Made by a program: the position numbers and the translations under genes. From the NCBI GenBank assembly GCA_034440575.1, contig JAOTOL010001497.1, positions 982,001 to 1,046,000 on the forward strand: a stretch of 64,000 nucleotides of DNA, in the 5' to 3' direction. Positions 24,495-36,433 of the stretch are shown here, in pieces (positions within the stretch are counted from its first letter, which is position 1; every line of letters begins with the position of its first letter). Source of the stretch: Imbricaverruca yamaguchii (lineage: Eukaryota; Arthropoda; Thecostraca; Neoverrucidae). Under the pieces are notes generated by a model. The model was not told where the DNA came from. It was given only the letters and a program-made list of their open reading frames with translations, and did no database searches.

Positions 24495-27004
24495 GTCATT
24501 AGATACAGTCAAAACCCAAAAGCTGGATCGAAAACGTATGCCGCACGTGCTCAGTGTGATGGAAGTGATCTCGGTCAGCTGTCCATGTGAGCAACCATGT
24601 ATCGACATTGGCACTGAAGGTGGCGATCAGAGGAACTTCAGCCAAATTGCTTCTGAGTGCAGTAGGGCCGAGGGAACGAAGTCGGTCGGTCCCCCTCCCC
24701 TCCCCCAATGAGCGATTGGCCTTGTGAGCGCAGTGTGACATGTACTCAGTCCTATCTAAAATTACTGTAACGTCTTGCATGCTGTGCATTGCACGAGTAC
24801 ATGACTATCAAAGCGGCACTAAAGCACAGCCAAAGCCTCGGCGACTGCTATACATTTGGTAAGAATGGATTCCATTTTAGCATCTCAACTTCTAAGCAGC
24901 ATGCGACCCCAACCAGACCACGTGGTAAAATTTCAGTGTGAACTATGTTTCAAAAGACTGCGTACATTTAACTTGGCGACAAGCAAAATGCAAATTATCG
25001 TTTTGGAAAACGGACACGATCTTCGATGAATATTGCTTCCGAGAATGATAATAGTGGCGTTCCGGTTTGGATGCCACACGTGAAGTTAAGCAAATTTAAA
25101 GCTTTTCAGTCGAGAACAGCCGTCTGCGCTTTAGCGCGCAGACGGAGACATTGAAACGCTTTTGCCATTTATGAATGAATAATTTACGGTTCTAAACCTG
25201 ACATCAAAACCTAAATCGCTGCCATCTGCTTGGCATTTTCCAGGAATAGGTTCCAGGCGCGGTTCGAAATTGTCGCGGGATTTTAATTCCAGAAGAGGAT
25301 GAAGAGAAATACGCACTGTGTGCTGACACGGCTGGCCCCATGGGGTAAAGAGGCGAGCGACGCCACGGACAGCAACACCGCGGACCTCTCACTTTCTAGT
25401 GACAGCTTTCGCCGACGTTTTTGCAATTCAGAGCAATGTTTGTTTGCGTCCATTTTCACGGAATGGTGCCCTGCAGAAAACATGACCGGTGTATGTTCAA
25501 TTCGAAAAGGAGTCAATACCGCATATGAGCAGCATTTGATGCACGAGCATATAGTTCATTTAATTGCGCTACATGTGTTGACCCAATTTGTTGCATATGT
25601 TATATGCACATCATACATATTTTTCATGATTATATTACATATATTGAATCACTAAATTTGTGTGTATTTCGTAAATACACTGCATATATTTCACTTGGGC
25701 CCAATGCACTACTCAGTGATGGCGTTTTTCATATTGTGGGACCTTTAAGCACGGCACGATGGCTGACGCCAGCTACACGGTTGCTGCTGCTATCATCCCT
25801 GTCAAGAAGATTCGCCAGATGCTCTTCAGACAGATTTGTCGTCGCCGACTACACACCGGTGTGGTTGCAGCTTAAGCGTAACACAGCCTGTTTTGGCGGT
25901 CACAAAATCACGTCACGTCAGTCACTACGGTGTGAACGTTTTGGGGCACCAACCTGCCACCCTGCAACACATTGGTGAGGACTGCGATTGATCGCAGCAG
26001 CTACTAGGCTCATCTGAAATCAATTCTGTTGGCCATGGCGTCGGAATTTGCCATAAGAACGGGCCTAAAAGCCATCGATCTAATGGAAGTCGCTCGGCTT
26101 CAGAGGCGGGATGAATCTCGTTGGCACGATCACCAGCAACATTCACCGCTCGGAACAATACAGAGGTAGCTGACGGACAAGTGGAGCCCGTCACCTATAC
26201 CAGTGGATGAGCATGGAGACTCAGAGCTATACAGCGTCGTGCGTGTGATGTACTGGCCTACTCGGTGCACACATAGTCGGCTGGGCGCGTTATCCAGCTG
26301 ACCACAGGTGTATCGGACGGCAGTGATAGTACAGGAGGCTCGTCTCCACTATCCTTGCACAAAAGTGAGTCCCGGAATAGCACTACCGACATTCCGCTCG
26401 AAACATGATTGCAGCTTCCTGTAAAAGTGAAACTCAGTGAACCTGAATTGTGGACCGGCGGCGACACCTAACTATATACCTAAGTGTATCGCTAGGTTAG
26501 CATCAGAACTGTAATTATCGTCCAGTCCAATTTGCGTCGGTTATATAATAACGAACACGTGATTCAGTTTTCCTGCACGTCTTTACGTTGCCGTCACTGT
26601 TTCACCACTGTTCTGGCGATAAAGTCATTATAGCGTTCCAAACGGCACGTGGCGGTCTCTGGCCACCGAGCCAATGCGGCCGCCAGACGCTCACGACTGG
26701 CCGCTGGCAGGTCGCCAACGGAGACTGCAACGCCGCGGCGCACCAAAACACGAACTTTACAGGCGCGGCGATGTCTTCGGTTTAAAATCTACGAACAAAT
26801 GCAATGCTTGTAGATTAGCTCCCAGGAAGCTTTTGCTATTGGTACTGGATCTGAATGAGAGGAGCCCCTCTCGGTGCCCACCCAAGTTGACATTGTCAAC
26901 TCCGCTTACGCGCTTTGCCTCAAGTTCTTAGTTCTTTTCACTGCGCTGTCAGCCGGAGGAAGCGTCAATCATAAGTAAGCGAGGGAGTTTGCACCAGAAC
27001 AATT
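24495..27004. other. Unassigned intronic stretch
   Basis: Still inside intron 5. The plus strand of 25920-26440 shows long but interrupted frames (for example FAIRTGLKAIDLMEVARLQR) that could be a decayed element, but I cannot name one. Confidence 0.35.
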
Positions 27005-27375
27005 GCGTTCCCAGGCGGCAACATGGTCACTCACCAATGAACAAGAGTGCCTTCATCACGTCACAGTGTGTTGCTAGACGGTGGTTTGGCCATTCACTAA
27101 TAGGAAAGGCAGGCTTCGCCACGCTATCTGTGTTGCCAGACGACGGAATAACCACTCAACAATGCACAAGCGAGCCCTCGCCACGTCACATGTGTTCCCA
27201 GACGGCGGAGCAATGAACAAGAGCGCCCTCGCCACGTCACATGTGTTGCCAGACGGCGGAGCAATGAACAAGAGCGCCCTCGCCACGTCACATGTGTTGC
27301 CAGACGGCGGAGCAATGCACAAGAGCGCCTTCACCACGTCCCAGTGTGTTGCCAGACGGTGGTTGTGCCACTCAC
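27005..27375 (-). repeat. Exon-derived minisatellite: amplified 3' end and donor of the S1 exon
   Basis: Read on the minus strand, the units (51 bp compact, about 66 bp with a donor segment) start gacgtgg(t/c)gaaggcgctc, then ttgttcatt, then cgtctggcaacaca. The end of the adjacent exon and its intron start are the same pattern: gacgtcgtggtggaggctc, tctttcttatcG, gtgagtggcacaacc, accgtctggcaacaca. The middle copies lack the gtgagt segment. The farthest copy keeps cattGgtgagtg (actcac at 27029-27034), and others have decayed versions (gtgaat at 27092-27097). The frame stays open through the array from the exon. Confidence 0.88.
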
Positions 27376-27522
27376 CGATAAGAAAGAGAGCCTCCACCAC
27401 GACGTCGCTAACGACCGACGGACGGTCTCGGTGCATGACGAAGCTGGCGTTGTAGGGCACCACTACGGCCACGTAAAATGTGGCGACCAGGATCAGCCAA
27501 TCCCAGCACGACTTAAAAATAC
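27376..27522 (-). CDS. Elk: Elk-type K+ channel exon: S1 to start of S2
   Basis: This 147-nt minus-strand exon encodes the S1 segment and the S1-S2 loop: GIFKSCWDWLILVATFYV, AVVVPYNASF, then VSDVVVEALFLI, which begins S2. WDWLIL.ATFYVA and VPYN are diagnostic of KCNH channels; VVPYNA resembles insect Elk. The acceptor is gccgtcag and the donor gtgagt. It enters in phase 1 (G from the preceding exon completes Gly) and leaves in phase 1, matching the S3 exon. Its 3' end and donor have been amplified into a tandem array in the following intron. Confidence 0.95.
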
Positions 27523-28820
27523 CTGACGGCGAGGAGGACAGGACTCGGTCACAATCTGCTGCACGTGCACGCTTACCTGACCAATGATAAGTTGTCGCAT
27601 CTCTGTTCCCAAGACAATGCGTGAACACCACGTGTGATTCGTCAACTTAGCCCTGCATTGAACGAGGTTTTATCTGAATGCTAACGACGGAGAAAACTTG
27701 GCGCACCTTCATCTGCACTAGCAATCAATAAACGATCGAACTGATTACAATATCGATTGGTAGGTGTGTACGAATGCAGCAGACGCATTCGGAGCATAAC
27801 ACATGTCGCCTAAGGGGCCACGAGTGACGTCACAGGCACGCTCAAAGTGGATAGCTGGAAAAATCTTCGGGAGTTGCATCTTCCCACCGATGTATCCCAG
27901 AGCCCAGTCGAAACATAGGCCAAGTGTTGGCGGGTGTCCATCGTGGCAGACCTTACGAGTCTTATGAGTGCACAAGCTTGCTTTTTGGAATCTGGTTGAT
28001 GACGTGGTTAGGTCACGTAAACAATCAAACAGTTTCGAGAAGCAATGCCTTCGAACTAACTAATATAAATATTATATTGTGGTATATTGTGCTGCAATTA
28101 CAAGTAGTAATACGCCAGCAAAAAGAAACAAGTACATACTATTTAGATAGAACCTATTACGCCGGAGATGAAGTCAAGGGTATATCGGCTTAATCTTACT
28201 GGTAAATGAACTTCACACTGTTCTTTAAAACACAATATTAACACAACAATATTTCACAAGATTTGGTCGATACCTATGCCTTACGTACACCGAACTATGG
28301 TCTAAACCAATACTTATTTGACCTTTAGTAACCTAAATATAGCTACGAAATACGTGTAACTACGAATCCCCCTCGGTACATCGGATTGATACTCTATTCT
28401 AATTTGTGACAGGTAACATGACAGTTCGATTCGCTGCATTACCTAACCAGCGTTTCGAGTGACCTTCGGAAAATTAGGATGCTGTGGGCTGAGATCAGCA
28501 TTCGTCTACATTGATTCTAAATTGGCTTCATTAACCGCATGCGCCTCTCCCACCCATATGTGGACGTACAAGCGTGTTGCCACTGTAATCTACTAACCAG
28601 AGCAGAAATGTATAGTTTTGTCGGAACGGAAAACATGGCTTCACTGATAGCGCAGTAACTAGTCATCTAGGATGATAGCCTCGGATAAAACGCAACGGCA
28701 CGAGCTGTAGAATTAACGGCCGGAGGTGTACTGAAAAAAAAGCTGAGGGAGACTTGCCGCTCAACTCACGAGTTACATGTAAAATAAACCACGCGGGAAA
28801 CGCAAATCCCTCTCATATTT

Positions 28821-29160
28821 GCCGCCCCTGTAGCTCAGTTGGTTGGAGCGCTGGCCTGCACTGGTGTCCCCTGTACTGGCAACACAGGGTTCGAGTCGCT
28901 TCGCGCGCTCGCATTTAGCCCCCGGCCGAATGTCAGTTGGCAGCTGGCCCGATAAAGCCGGGGACGAGCTACCGGGCGGCCGTGTCGGTGCATTGGCGGC
29001 ACGTTAAACTTTCGGTCTAAATTCTGCCGTTGAACTGGAGTTCATGAATCGGGTGGTGGGGCCGGGGTTCACGCAACAAGCTCTGCTTAGCAATAGAACC
29101 CTGGCTCTTCAAGCCACCCCAACAACTCGGATCAATTAATTAAAAAAATCATTAAAAAAA
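28821..29160 (+). mobile_element. tRNA-derived SINE, family B
   Basis: It starts with a tRNA-like head: box A tagctcagttggttgg and box B gggttcgagtc. A GC-rich body (ccggccgaatgtcagttgg, gccggggacgagctaccggg, ggcggcacgttaaac, tctgccgttgaactgg) is followed by an attaaaaaaatcatt tail near 29140-29160. It is unrelated to family A in head and body. No clear target-site duplication was seen. It sits in intron 4 of the channel gene, antisense to it. Confidence 0.75.
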
Positions 29161-29952
29161 TATCCACCACTGTTCCAGTCAATGCCGGATTAGCCATAAG
29201 GCGTACGGGCAGAAACCCCAGAAAATGTTCCTGCGAGCAGGAGCGAGGCCCGAGAGGGTCTGCTGCCGTATACACACGATGAGGATTCATCTGCGCGGCC
29301 CGAGTCTGACCGCTCCACCGTCACGTAGCGTGACAATTGGGAAATTTTCAAGAATGGAGAAGGTCAGCTGTTAAGAGAACGAAGAAGCGAGCAGCTCGTA
29401 GCCCGGTGGTGGAAAGCAGCGCTTCGCCTTATGTGTTCATGACGCTTGGCAAATTACTCAGTTTTTGCACGTTAAATCGTTCACAAAAACCGGCCGAGAA
29501 AGGTCTTCGTTTGACGGATGGTAACTAAATTTGAGCGTTGCTGTGTAGTGTACGGTACAAAATGCTGTTCAGGGGAACGATGTAACTGAAAAGGGGAAAG
29601 CTCAAGCATGATTTGCCTATAGCGTATATTTAAGAACCCGTTATCTGTTGCCTCCAGAAATTATCCGGTTTCGCAACACTATGCACATCGTTCCTCAGGA
29701 AAATCGTTCGTTCCTCAGTGTTTACTGAGGTGGGCAGAAAATGCGGCATATCCTACTAAAGCTTCGTGAACATCAAGGCATACCATAAGCCTAGTAGAAA
29801 AACTCACCGCGCAATCACACACGGACAGGCAAATATCCGTGACAAAGTGGAGTTCCGGGGAAATTGCTAAGCGAGGCAAATGTTTTTCACAGCATTTTAT
29901 TGAGGCATAGCACGACATTCAACTTATCGTCATACCGAGTCCTGCTATACTT

Positions 29953-30085
29953 GCTCCGGGATGTTATTGCAATTGCTCAAGGATGTTATTACAATTGTTC
30001 TGGGATGTTATTACAATTGTTCTGGGATGTTATTCCAATTGTTCTGGGATGTTATTACAATTAATCTCGGATGCCATTACAGTTG
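29953..30085. repeat. 22-bp tandem repeat, about 6 copies
   Basis: The unit ggatgttattacaattgttct is repeated with minor changes (gcaattgctca, ccaattgttct, acaattaatct). It lies in intron 4. Confidence 0.9.
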
Positions 30086-30521
30086 TTTGCTGTGAGAAAT
30101 GCACCTTATAAATTCATGTTATTGCTTGCTGGGAGAAAATGTCCCTAATTACATTCCTGACCCGATCTAGTAGCACAACATTTCTGTACATTTTAAAGTA
30201 TTCAGAGCAACCATGTCTTACAAAATGTAAACGACCAGAGTGATTCTGGGAGCGCAGCTTAGCTTGCAGGAATTCCTCCCGGCTCGAAACAGAAAGGTGA
30301 AACAGAAAGGTCAAGGCCTTCCGTTTTCCAGAGCAATCATAACGTATGCAGGACACGGCCGGGAGTGCGACCAGAATGATAGATCGTGAAAGCAAATGGG
30401 ACTGGAATGAGAAGCAGGAGCGCACCTACCCAGCAATCATGTCGAGCCGTTCCATCATATACGAAGCCCGCCGCGCTCTCTCGGCAGACGAAGGAAATTC
30501 CGAGTTGAGCACGTCACTTAC

Positions 30522-30609
30522 CATAATGGGAGAGGACAAACTTGGACCGTGTTGCGGAGACGGTTTTGTACTCGGGCAGCGGTGCGCTAGATCCGGGCTG
30601 GAGGAGCGA
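30522..30609 (-). CDS. Elk: Elk-type K+ channel exon: pre-S1 linker (LPEYK exon)
   Basis: This 88-nt minus-strand exon encodes SLLQPGSSAPLPEYKTVSAT followed by RSKFVLSHYG. LPEYK..S..KS.F.L.HYG is the conserved segment between the PAS linker and S1 in KCNH channels. The acceptor is tttgccgttgcag and the donor gtaagt. It enters in phase 0 after the exon at 31766-31896 and leaves in phase 1 with G, which completes Gly of GIFKS in the S1 exon. It is short and was found by motif. Confidence 0.92.
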
Positions 30610-31489
30610 CTGCAACGGCAAACGGCACGCATGTTATTCGAGAAGAAAATGAAAGCACCTCGGGATGCTCGTGCTGGCTTTCGCGAGCATGATTAATGTA
30701 GAAGGCTCTCAATATATTATGTTTTCATGTTATTAATACGGACCTAAAATAAGTCGAAATGGATTAACATTAATCCGCATTACAGTTTCGTCAGTGTGGT
30801 TGCAAAGCGTATTTAAATGGCCACATGGGAATGGAGTACCTAATCTATCAGTGTAGACAATATCTGGGAATATGATGTTCCCGCCAGGAGCTGGCAAATT
30901 ATTTTAAATCAATGGGGATCCATTTTATTGAAGGATTGGGAGGCTTAGCGACCCTCCGACTTCCAATGTGAAACGAGGTGGTGCTACGAAAACGAAATGT
31001 CAGCCAAAGGTGGGGTATTGTTTCAATTTACCTGCTGTGCTAATCTAAGTGATGGCTAAGTTTAAATAAGCCAATGGCGTATAAATGAATAATCGCTCCC
31101 TTCCCAAGTAGCTGCCTGATGCGGTGTCTCGCATGCCTTACTCGCATGCCGCATGGAATCTCGCATCTCGCATGCCGCATGGACCATTTCCCATAATCCA
31201 ATATATGCGCCTGTGGCACTTTACCAAGTGGCAAGCTTATAATCCAATCTGGCTCCTAAAACACAGGTGATTGGAAAGCAATGCCCAATGACCTTCTACT
31301 TGATACAATTTTAAACAAGTAGAAACAGATTTGCTTCAGCCATATTAAACGTTTCTTGCATTGCATATCTTCTACTCATGAGATATTTCGGTTGCCACAA
31401 TGAAAATATTGAGCCAAAGCTAGCGTTCCCAGAATACCGTACAAGGGTGGAGTGCATAGTCAAACTATGGACATAAAATGTGTGCACCT
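30610..31489. other. Intron 3, unassigned part
   Basis: Intron between the LPEYK exon and the linker exon. A local repeat ctcgcatgccgcatgga occurs around 31135-31190. No gene. Confidence 0.5.
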
Positions 31490-31682
31490 AAATGCCACGC
31501 TGCGTTCCTGAATGCTACACTGTGCACCTAAATACCACATTTTGCACCTAAATATCACGCTGTACATCTAAATGTCACGTTTTTCACCTAAATGTTACGA
31601 TATGCACCTAAATGCACCTAAATGCACGTAAATGCAACTAAATGCACTTAATGCACCTAAATGCACCTAAATGCACCTAAAT
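31490..31682. repeat. Short repeat (10-mer to about 20-mer): caccTAAATg
   Basis: gcacctaaatg and variants recur about 15 times; the right half is close to a pure 10-mer and the left half is interspersed with ccacgctgtg-type segments. It lies in intron 3, about 85 bp from the exon donor, and does not resemble the exon. Confidence 0.85.
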
Positions 31683-31765
31683 TCAGCAGTAGCAACAGCT
31701 GAGTTCTCTCATTGTCTGCCTTCCTGTGCAGAATGTGCCAGGTCCACAGGCGAGGCTGGGCTCAC

Positions 31766-31896
31766 ATTGTTGAGCTTGATCTTGGACTTCCTCTCCTGCG
31801 TGTAGTGTCCGGAGAGCTGGTACAGGACAGCACGTGACCGACGTCGCTGGTAGTTGACGGGTGGCGCCTCGACATCCAGCTGGGTGCCGTGCAATT
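31766..31896 (-). CDS. Elk: Elk-type K+ channel exon: post-PAS linker
   Basis: This 131-nt minus-strand exon encodes LHGTQLDVEAPPVNYQ followed by RRRSRAVLYQLSGHYTQERK and SKIKLNN. RRRSRAVLY.LSGH is the signature of the Elk/KCNH8 linker just after the PAS domain. The acceptor is catttccacag and the donor gtgagc. It enters in phase 1 (G from exon 33788-33958 completes Glu) and leaves in phase 0. Confidence 0.95.
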
Positions 31897-32789
31897 CTGT
31901 GGAAATGGTGACGTCAAAGTACAAACATTGATATTACCCTTCCCCGTTGGATAATCGAGCTTCACCGGCGCGAGGGAAGGTTATAGACCGCAGAAAAATA
32001 AAACTAACATTGAGTATGTCGTTAGATACTGATGATTATCCATACTGAAGTTACTATAACTACATCACCTACCATGTTCCATCTATATTTCACTACTTGC
32101 AACTCTTTACACCGATGTAGTTTTTTCCACCGACAGCTTGCTATGTTTAAAATATAGATAGTACATTGCAAACGAGACTTTGAAAATTTATATCCGTAGT
32201 ATTTGCCTCGCATCTGCTCCCAAGGCAAACACATTTTATCCAGTGGTCTTGAACTGATAGCACCGATGAAAAAAAAATGTCTTCGATGATGCCTTTGCAT
32301 CTGGATAACGCGTTGTCCTGGTGTGCCAGTACTGCGCACAACAATTTCCGCTTGTTTCGACATTTCGGAAAGGGTCTGGTGTTTATCCTTGGTTATAAAT
32401 CTACCTCTCAGTAATTTCAAAGTCCACAGCATTTGCCCATTTGACCTAACATAGTGGTTGACCTGAGGATTGCATCGGTGTTAGTCGCCATTTCTCAACA
32501 ATAAATGGAATGGGACTCACAACAAGGCTGATTTGATTCGCCACATGCACTACACCTAAAGTTACTCTAATGCATCACATCCTCAGCCCACATCTCTCGT
32601 AAATGACGTTCCTCGGAAACCGTTCGTAAGTGACGAAAAACATCTTATAATTGTATCATCTGTTGGGTTCATTTTTCATTCTCATCGCTGCATGGTGATT
32701 AGCAGAGCTCCCCAGTCTCCATTTTACAGCTCACTGAAGTGTCCGGGATGACGTGCGACAAGGTCCATTGTCGTTAAGTGTAACGTACC
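31897..32789. other. Intron 2, unassigned part
   Basis: Unique AT-rich intron sequence. No motif recognised apart from the acceptor for the linker exon at its left end. Confidence 0.5.
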
Positions 32790-33787
32790 TTACTCTCCAG
32801 TATCGCTGACCCGACGTGTCTTGATCTCCAGAATCGCTGGCTCGACGTGTCTTGATCTCCAGTATCACTTCGCCGATGTCCCTTGATTTCCAGTATCGCT
32901 GGGCCGACATACCATCATCTCTGATCTCTAGTATCGCTGGGCCGACGTGCCTTGATCTCCAGTATCGCTGGGCCGACGCATCTTGATCTCCAGTATCGCT
33001 GTGCCGACGCATCTTGATCTCCAGTATCGCTGGGCCGACGCATCTTGATCTCCAGTATCGCTGTGCCGACGCATCTTGATCTCCAGTATCGCTGGGCCGA
33101 CGCATCTTGATCTCCAGTATCGCTGGGCCGACGCATCTTGATCTCCAGTGTCGCCGACCCGACGTACCTTGATCTCCAGAATCGTTGACTAGAAGTACCT
33201 TGATCTCCAGTGTTGCTGACCCGACGTACCTTTAACTCCAGTATTGCTGACCCGACGTACCTTGAACTCCAGTATTGCTGACCCGACGTACCTTGATCTC
33301 CAGTATTGCTGACCCGACGTACCTTGAACTCCAGTATTGCTGACCCGACGTACCTTGATCTCCAGTATTGCTGACCCGACGTACCTTGAACTCCAGTATT
33401 GCTGAGCCGACGTACCTTGAACTCCAGTATTGCTGACCCGACGTACCTTGATCTCCAGTATTGCTGACCCGGCTTACCTTGAACTCCAGTATTGCTGACC
33501 CGACGTACCTGGATCTCCAGTATTGCTGACCCGACGTACCTTGATCTCCAGTATTGCTGACCCGACGTACCTTGAACTCCAGTATTGCTGACCCGACGTA
33601 CCTTGATCTCCAGAATCGTTGACTAGAAGTACCTTGATCTCCAGTGTTGCTGACCCGACGTACCTTGAACTCCAGTATTGCTGAGCCGACGTACTTCGCG
33701 CTCCAGCATCTCTGGGCCGACGTACCTTGATCTCCAGTATCGCTGCGTAGACGTACCTTGATCTCCAGTATCACTGGGCCGACGTAC
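32790..33787 (-). repeat. Exon-derived 31-bp minisatellite of 5' splice sites
   Basis: Read on the minus strand, the 31-bp unit is actggagatcaag|gtacgtc plus gg(c/g)tcagcaat. The end of the adjacent exon reads ggctcagcgatagtggagat, then caag|gtacgtcgg: the same sequence, with the splice border inside it. There are about 32 units. The roughly 20 nearest the exon (33150-33787) keep GT, mostly gtacgtc. The farthest (32800-33150) replaced it by ac, gc, gg or at, including a homogenised block of aagatgcgtcgg. The unit length is not a multiple of three, and the first intron unit places TGA in the exon frame (33771-33773). Confidence 0.93.
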
Positions 33788-33958
33788 CTTGATCTCCACT
33801 ATCGCTGAGCCGATCATCGCCGGCGTCGTCGTACTGGAGTGACGACATTTCGGCCACCTTGGTGGGCGTAATGTCCTTGTGAGACGCCAGGAACAGAACC
33901 ACCTCACGCTTCTCATTTTTGATGGGAACGATGTCCAGAAGACACCAGAACGGGGAGC
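33788..33958 (-). CDS. Elk: Elk-type K+ channel exon: second half of PAS domain
   Basis: This 171-nt minus-strand exon encodes [38 protein letters not shown] and a tail [18 protein letters not shown]. The first part is the C-terminal beta-sheet of the KCNH PAS domain ([23 protein letters not shown] in the family). The acceptor is gttccag and the donor gtacgtc. It enters and leaves in phase 1. The tail after AEMS is less conserved, and its last 24 nt are the founder of the splice-donor array. Confidence 0.95.
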
Positions 33959-36433
33959 CTGGAACGTTGACCGGGTCAGCGCAGGCCGGCAAGGTCACAC
34001 GACGCTACTGCACTGGGGTGGAGAAAGCTGCACAATAGTCTATCAATTTTCCACTCGTTCTGGGAATTGGCACTGCAGGATACACGACTCCATACGATAT
34101 TCACTGGAGCCGGTGAATTCTAATGGCATTCATCTACCTCTTCTCTGTCATCATTCAGCAGGTTGATGTCATTAAAATCCGCGCTCAGTAGTGCGCAATC
34201 TCATTTCATGCCATCGGATCTGCTATTCCTTTTCGAGTCGTGTCCTTATTCAGCTAGTGAGATACATTTCAACTCCCTCTCTCCAAAAACGACGTATATC
34301 GTGGAACGCATTATCTCCTACCATCAGGTGTGTTACTGCAGTCTCCTCTGAAAACACTGTCTGGAATGTATTTTTACATATCCGCAAACCAGTCAGATTA
34401 AAATCACGCAGCAGACGCACATATTAGCAGAAACACTGCCGACCCATACGAATAGCAGCTCATGGGGAGGGCTGTCCAATCCTTCCCCGTCGTTGACCGG
34501 ATGGCGCTGTAGAGAGTGGAGTGCCTTTACAGTAGATTCCGGTCCACCAAACTTTAGCACCGCGCGTCACACTTGGGAGAGGTGTTGAGTGTGCTGAGTG
34601 TGTGCAGCCTGCCACTACACTCGGTAAGTTTAGAGTGGCCGTTTGACAACTTTGGAAGTCTTGACGCTGAGTAGACAAGGCAGCTCATCCTTATGTGTCG
34701 TTGCTTTGCACAAATGTATAGAAATGCATTTGTGCACGCATACAAATGCGTGAAAGCGGAAACATGCATGTTACATAAGGAAGTCAGCTGGAAAACTTGA
34801 TTATGTAGAGGCTCATACTGATAATGACATTGGGAAGTGATGAGCTACGGATAGGCTAAGTTATACACACAATATTTACACCTTGTGCCTGTACACTCAA
34901 ACACATCCCACTTAAGACCGGTGGCTATTTGTGTGTCGCCATGATATGAAACCTGTAGAGTATAGCAAGAATCGCATATTTATTACGATGCGATAAGGAT
35001 TAGATTACGGTTAATGATGACAGGGATACAAATCATGCAGATGGCATCACGTCAGCCACCAAGGTGAAATGGTTTCCAACCTGGGTAGGATGAGGATAAA
35101 GGTGTAGGTAGGTGGACTGGGAGTGTGACTGGAGATCTCGGGTGGGTCGGAGATCTGGATTCCCATGGCTTGGTACCCAGCCAATGTCAGCATGTCAGTG
35201 TTCTATTCAATCTCAAAATATGTCTTGAAATGGGGACCTTTGAACACTTCCGGGTTGCGCTATGGGCCAAAGCTACCCGAAAAGTGATATATCACTTGGT
35301 TTTCAAAGTGCATACGTAGAAAGTCGGTTTTCGGGGTGGTTTTCAAAGCAGAACCTGATTCTTGGAACCATTTGATTGTGCCTGGTGTAATTTGGTAAAA
35401 TGTTGTTATTGTTAATATGGCATGTAAAACCGGGCGGTTCTAGTCATTTGACACTTATGCAGCATATTTTCTTGTGTATCTGCAAATATGATGAACTTGG
35501 AAATATAATTGGAGAGTTTGTAATAATATCAAGCATTCGGTAACATGAAGTATATATTCGACATACATCATCTATCGGTGAAAACCAAAGATAATACAAA
35601 CCAAAACAAAGCAATTAAAACAAGGCAAAGCTAACCGCTCTCACTAGCTGAAGTCTGAGTCGCTGATGTTTTGATCTGCAGCAGGCTCCAAGCGTTTGAG
35701 ATCGAGGCCCTCCTGCCTTGGGCTGCTGATTATAAATGTTGAATTGAACTATGTTGAAATTATCAGCTGTCACCGCCCGGGACAAACTCAAGGCTCATCA
35801 GGTAGAGTATTCGGCGTCCGAAATGGGGCGAAACTCCAAGATGGTAGCAACGACCCTTTGGGACTGATATCTAGGATCGGCAAGGTCGGTGAGAGATAGG
35901 ATATTCGAAACATATACACGCAAGAGCGCGCTAGTCGTGTGTTCGTTTTTGTCCTTTGGTGATGGCATCGTGCAGATAGCATAAGATGTGGAGGCTAGAG
36001 TTATAACGTGCAAAACCAATTGTTGGTTTATAGAAGGAAGTATGAGAAAATTGGCACTCGAAATAGCTCAGAGTTGGCGAGGGCAGAACCGATGTGAATA
36101 CCATCAAACCATCGATGTGAACCATCGATGTGAACAATCGATGCTGTGTTCTGTACTTTGCTGCTGCATACATCTAATGGTAGCTTATGTCCCCTCTTGT
36201 TTCCCAGATTTGACACACGGAATTAAAAGTGAATCCAGGGGAGCTATGCGGTCACCAACCCCTGTCTGAAACAAGCCGCTGGTGGTGGGGAGAGAGGGTG
36301 GGTAGGATGTTCATCTCCCAACTGTGGGATTGTGGCTTAGAGTCTCAACTGTTGCTGCGCTTCGCCCGCGGCCAATTGGCGCGAGACATTGGTCACGCTC
36401 TGTGGTCAAATGGGTCGACGAGTCGTAAACACC
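33959..36433. other. Intron 1, unassigned part
   Basis: No gene recognised. The stretch 36360-36433 resembles the end of SINE family A (cgcggccaa, then agtcgtaaac), see findings. Confidence 0.4.

Noticed and set aside
30426..30516. Extension of the LPEYK exon (VSDVLNSEFPSSAERARRAS)
   Set aside because: It follows an excellent donor (gtaagt) whose phase fits the S1 exon exactly, and no KCNH protein has this segment here.
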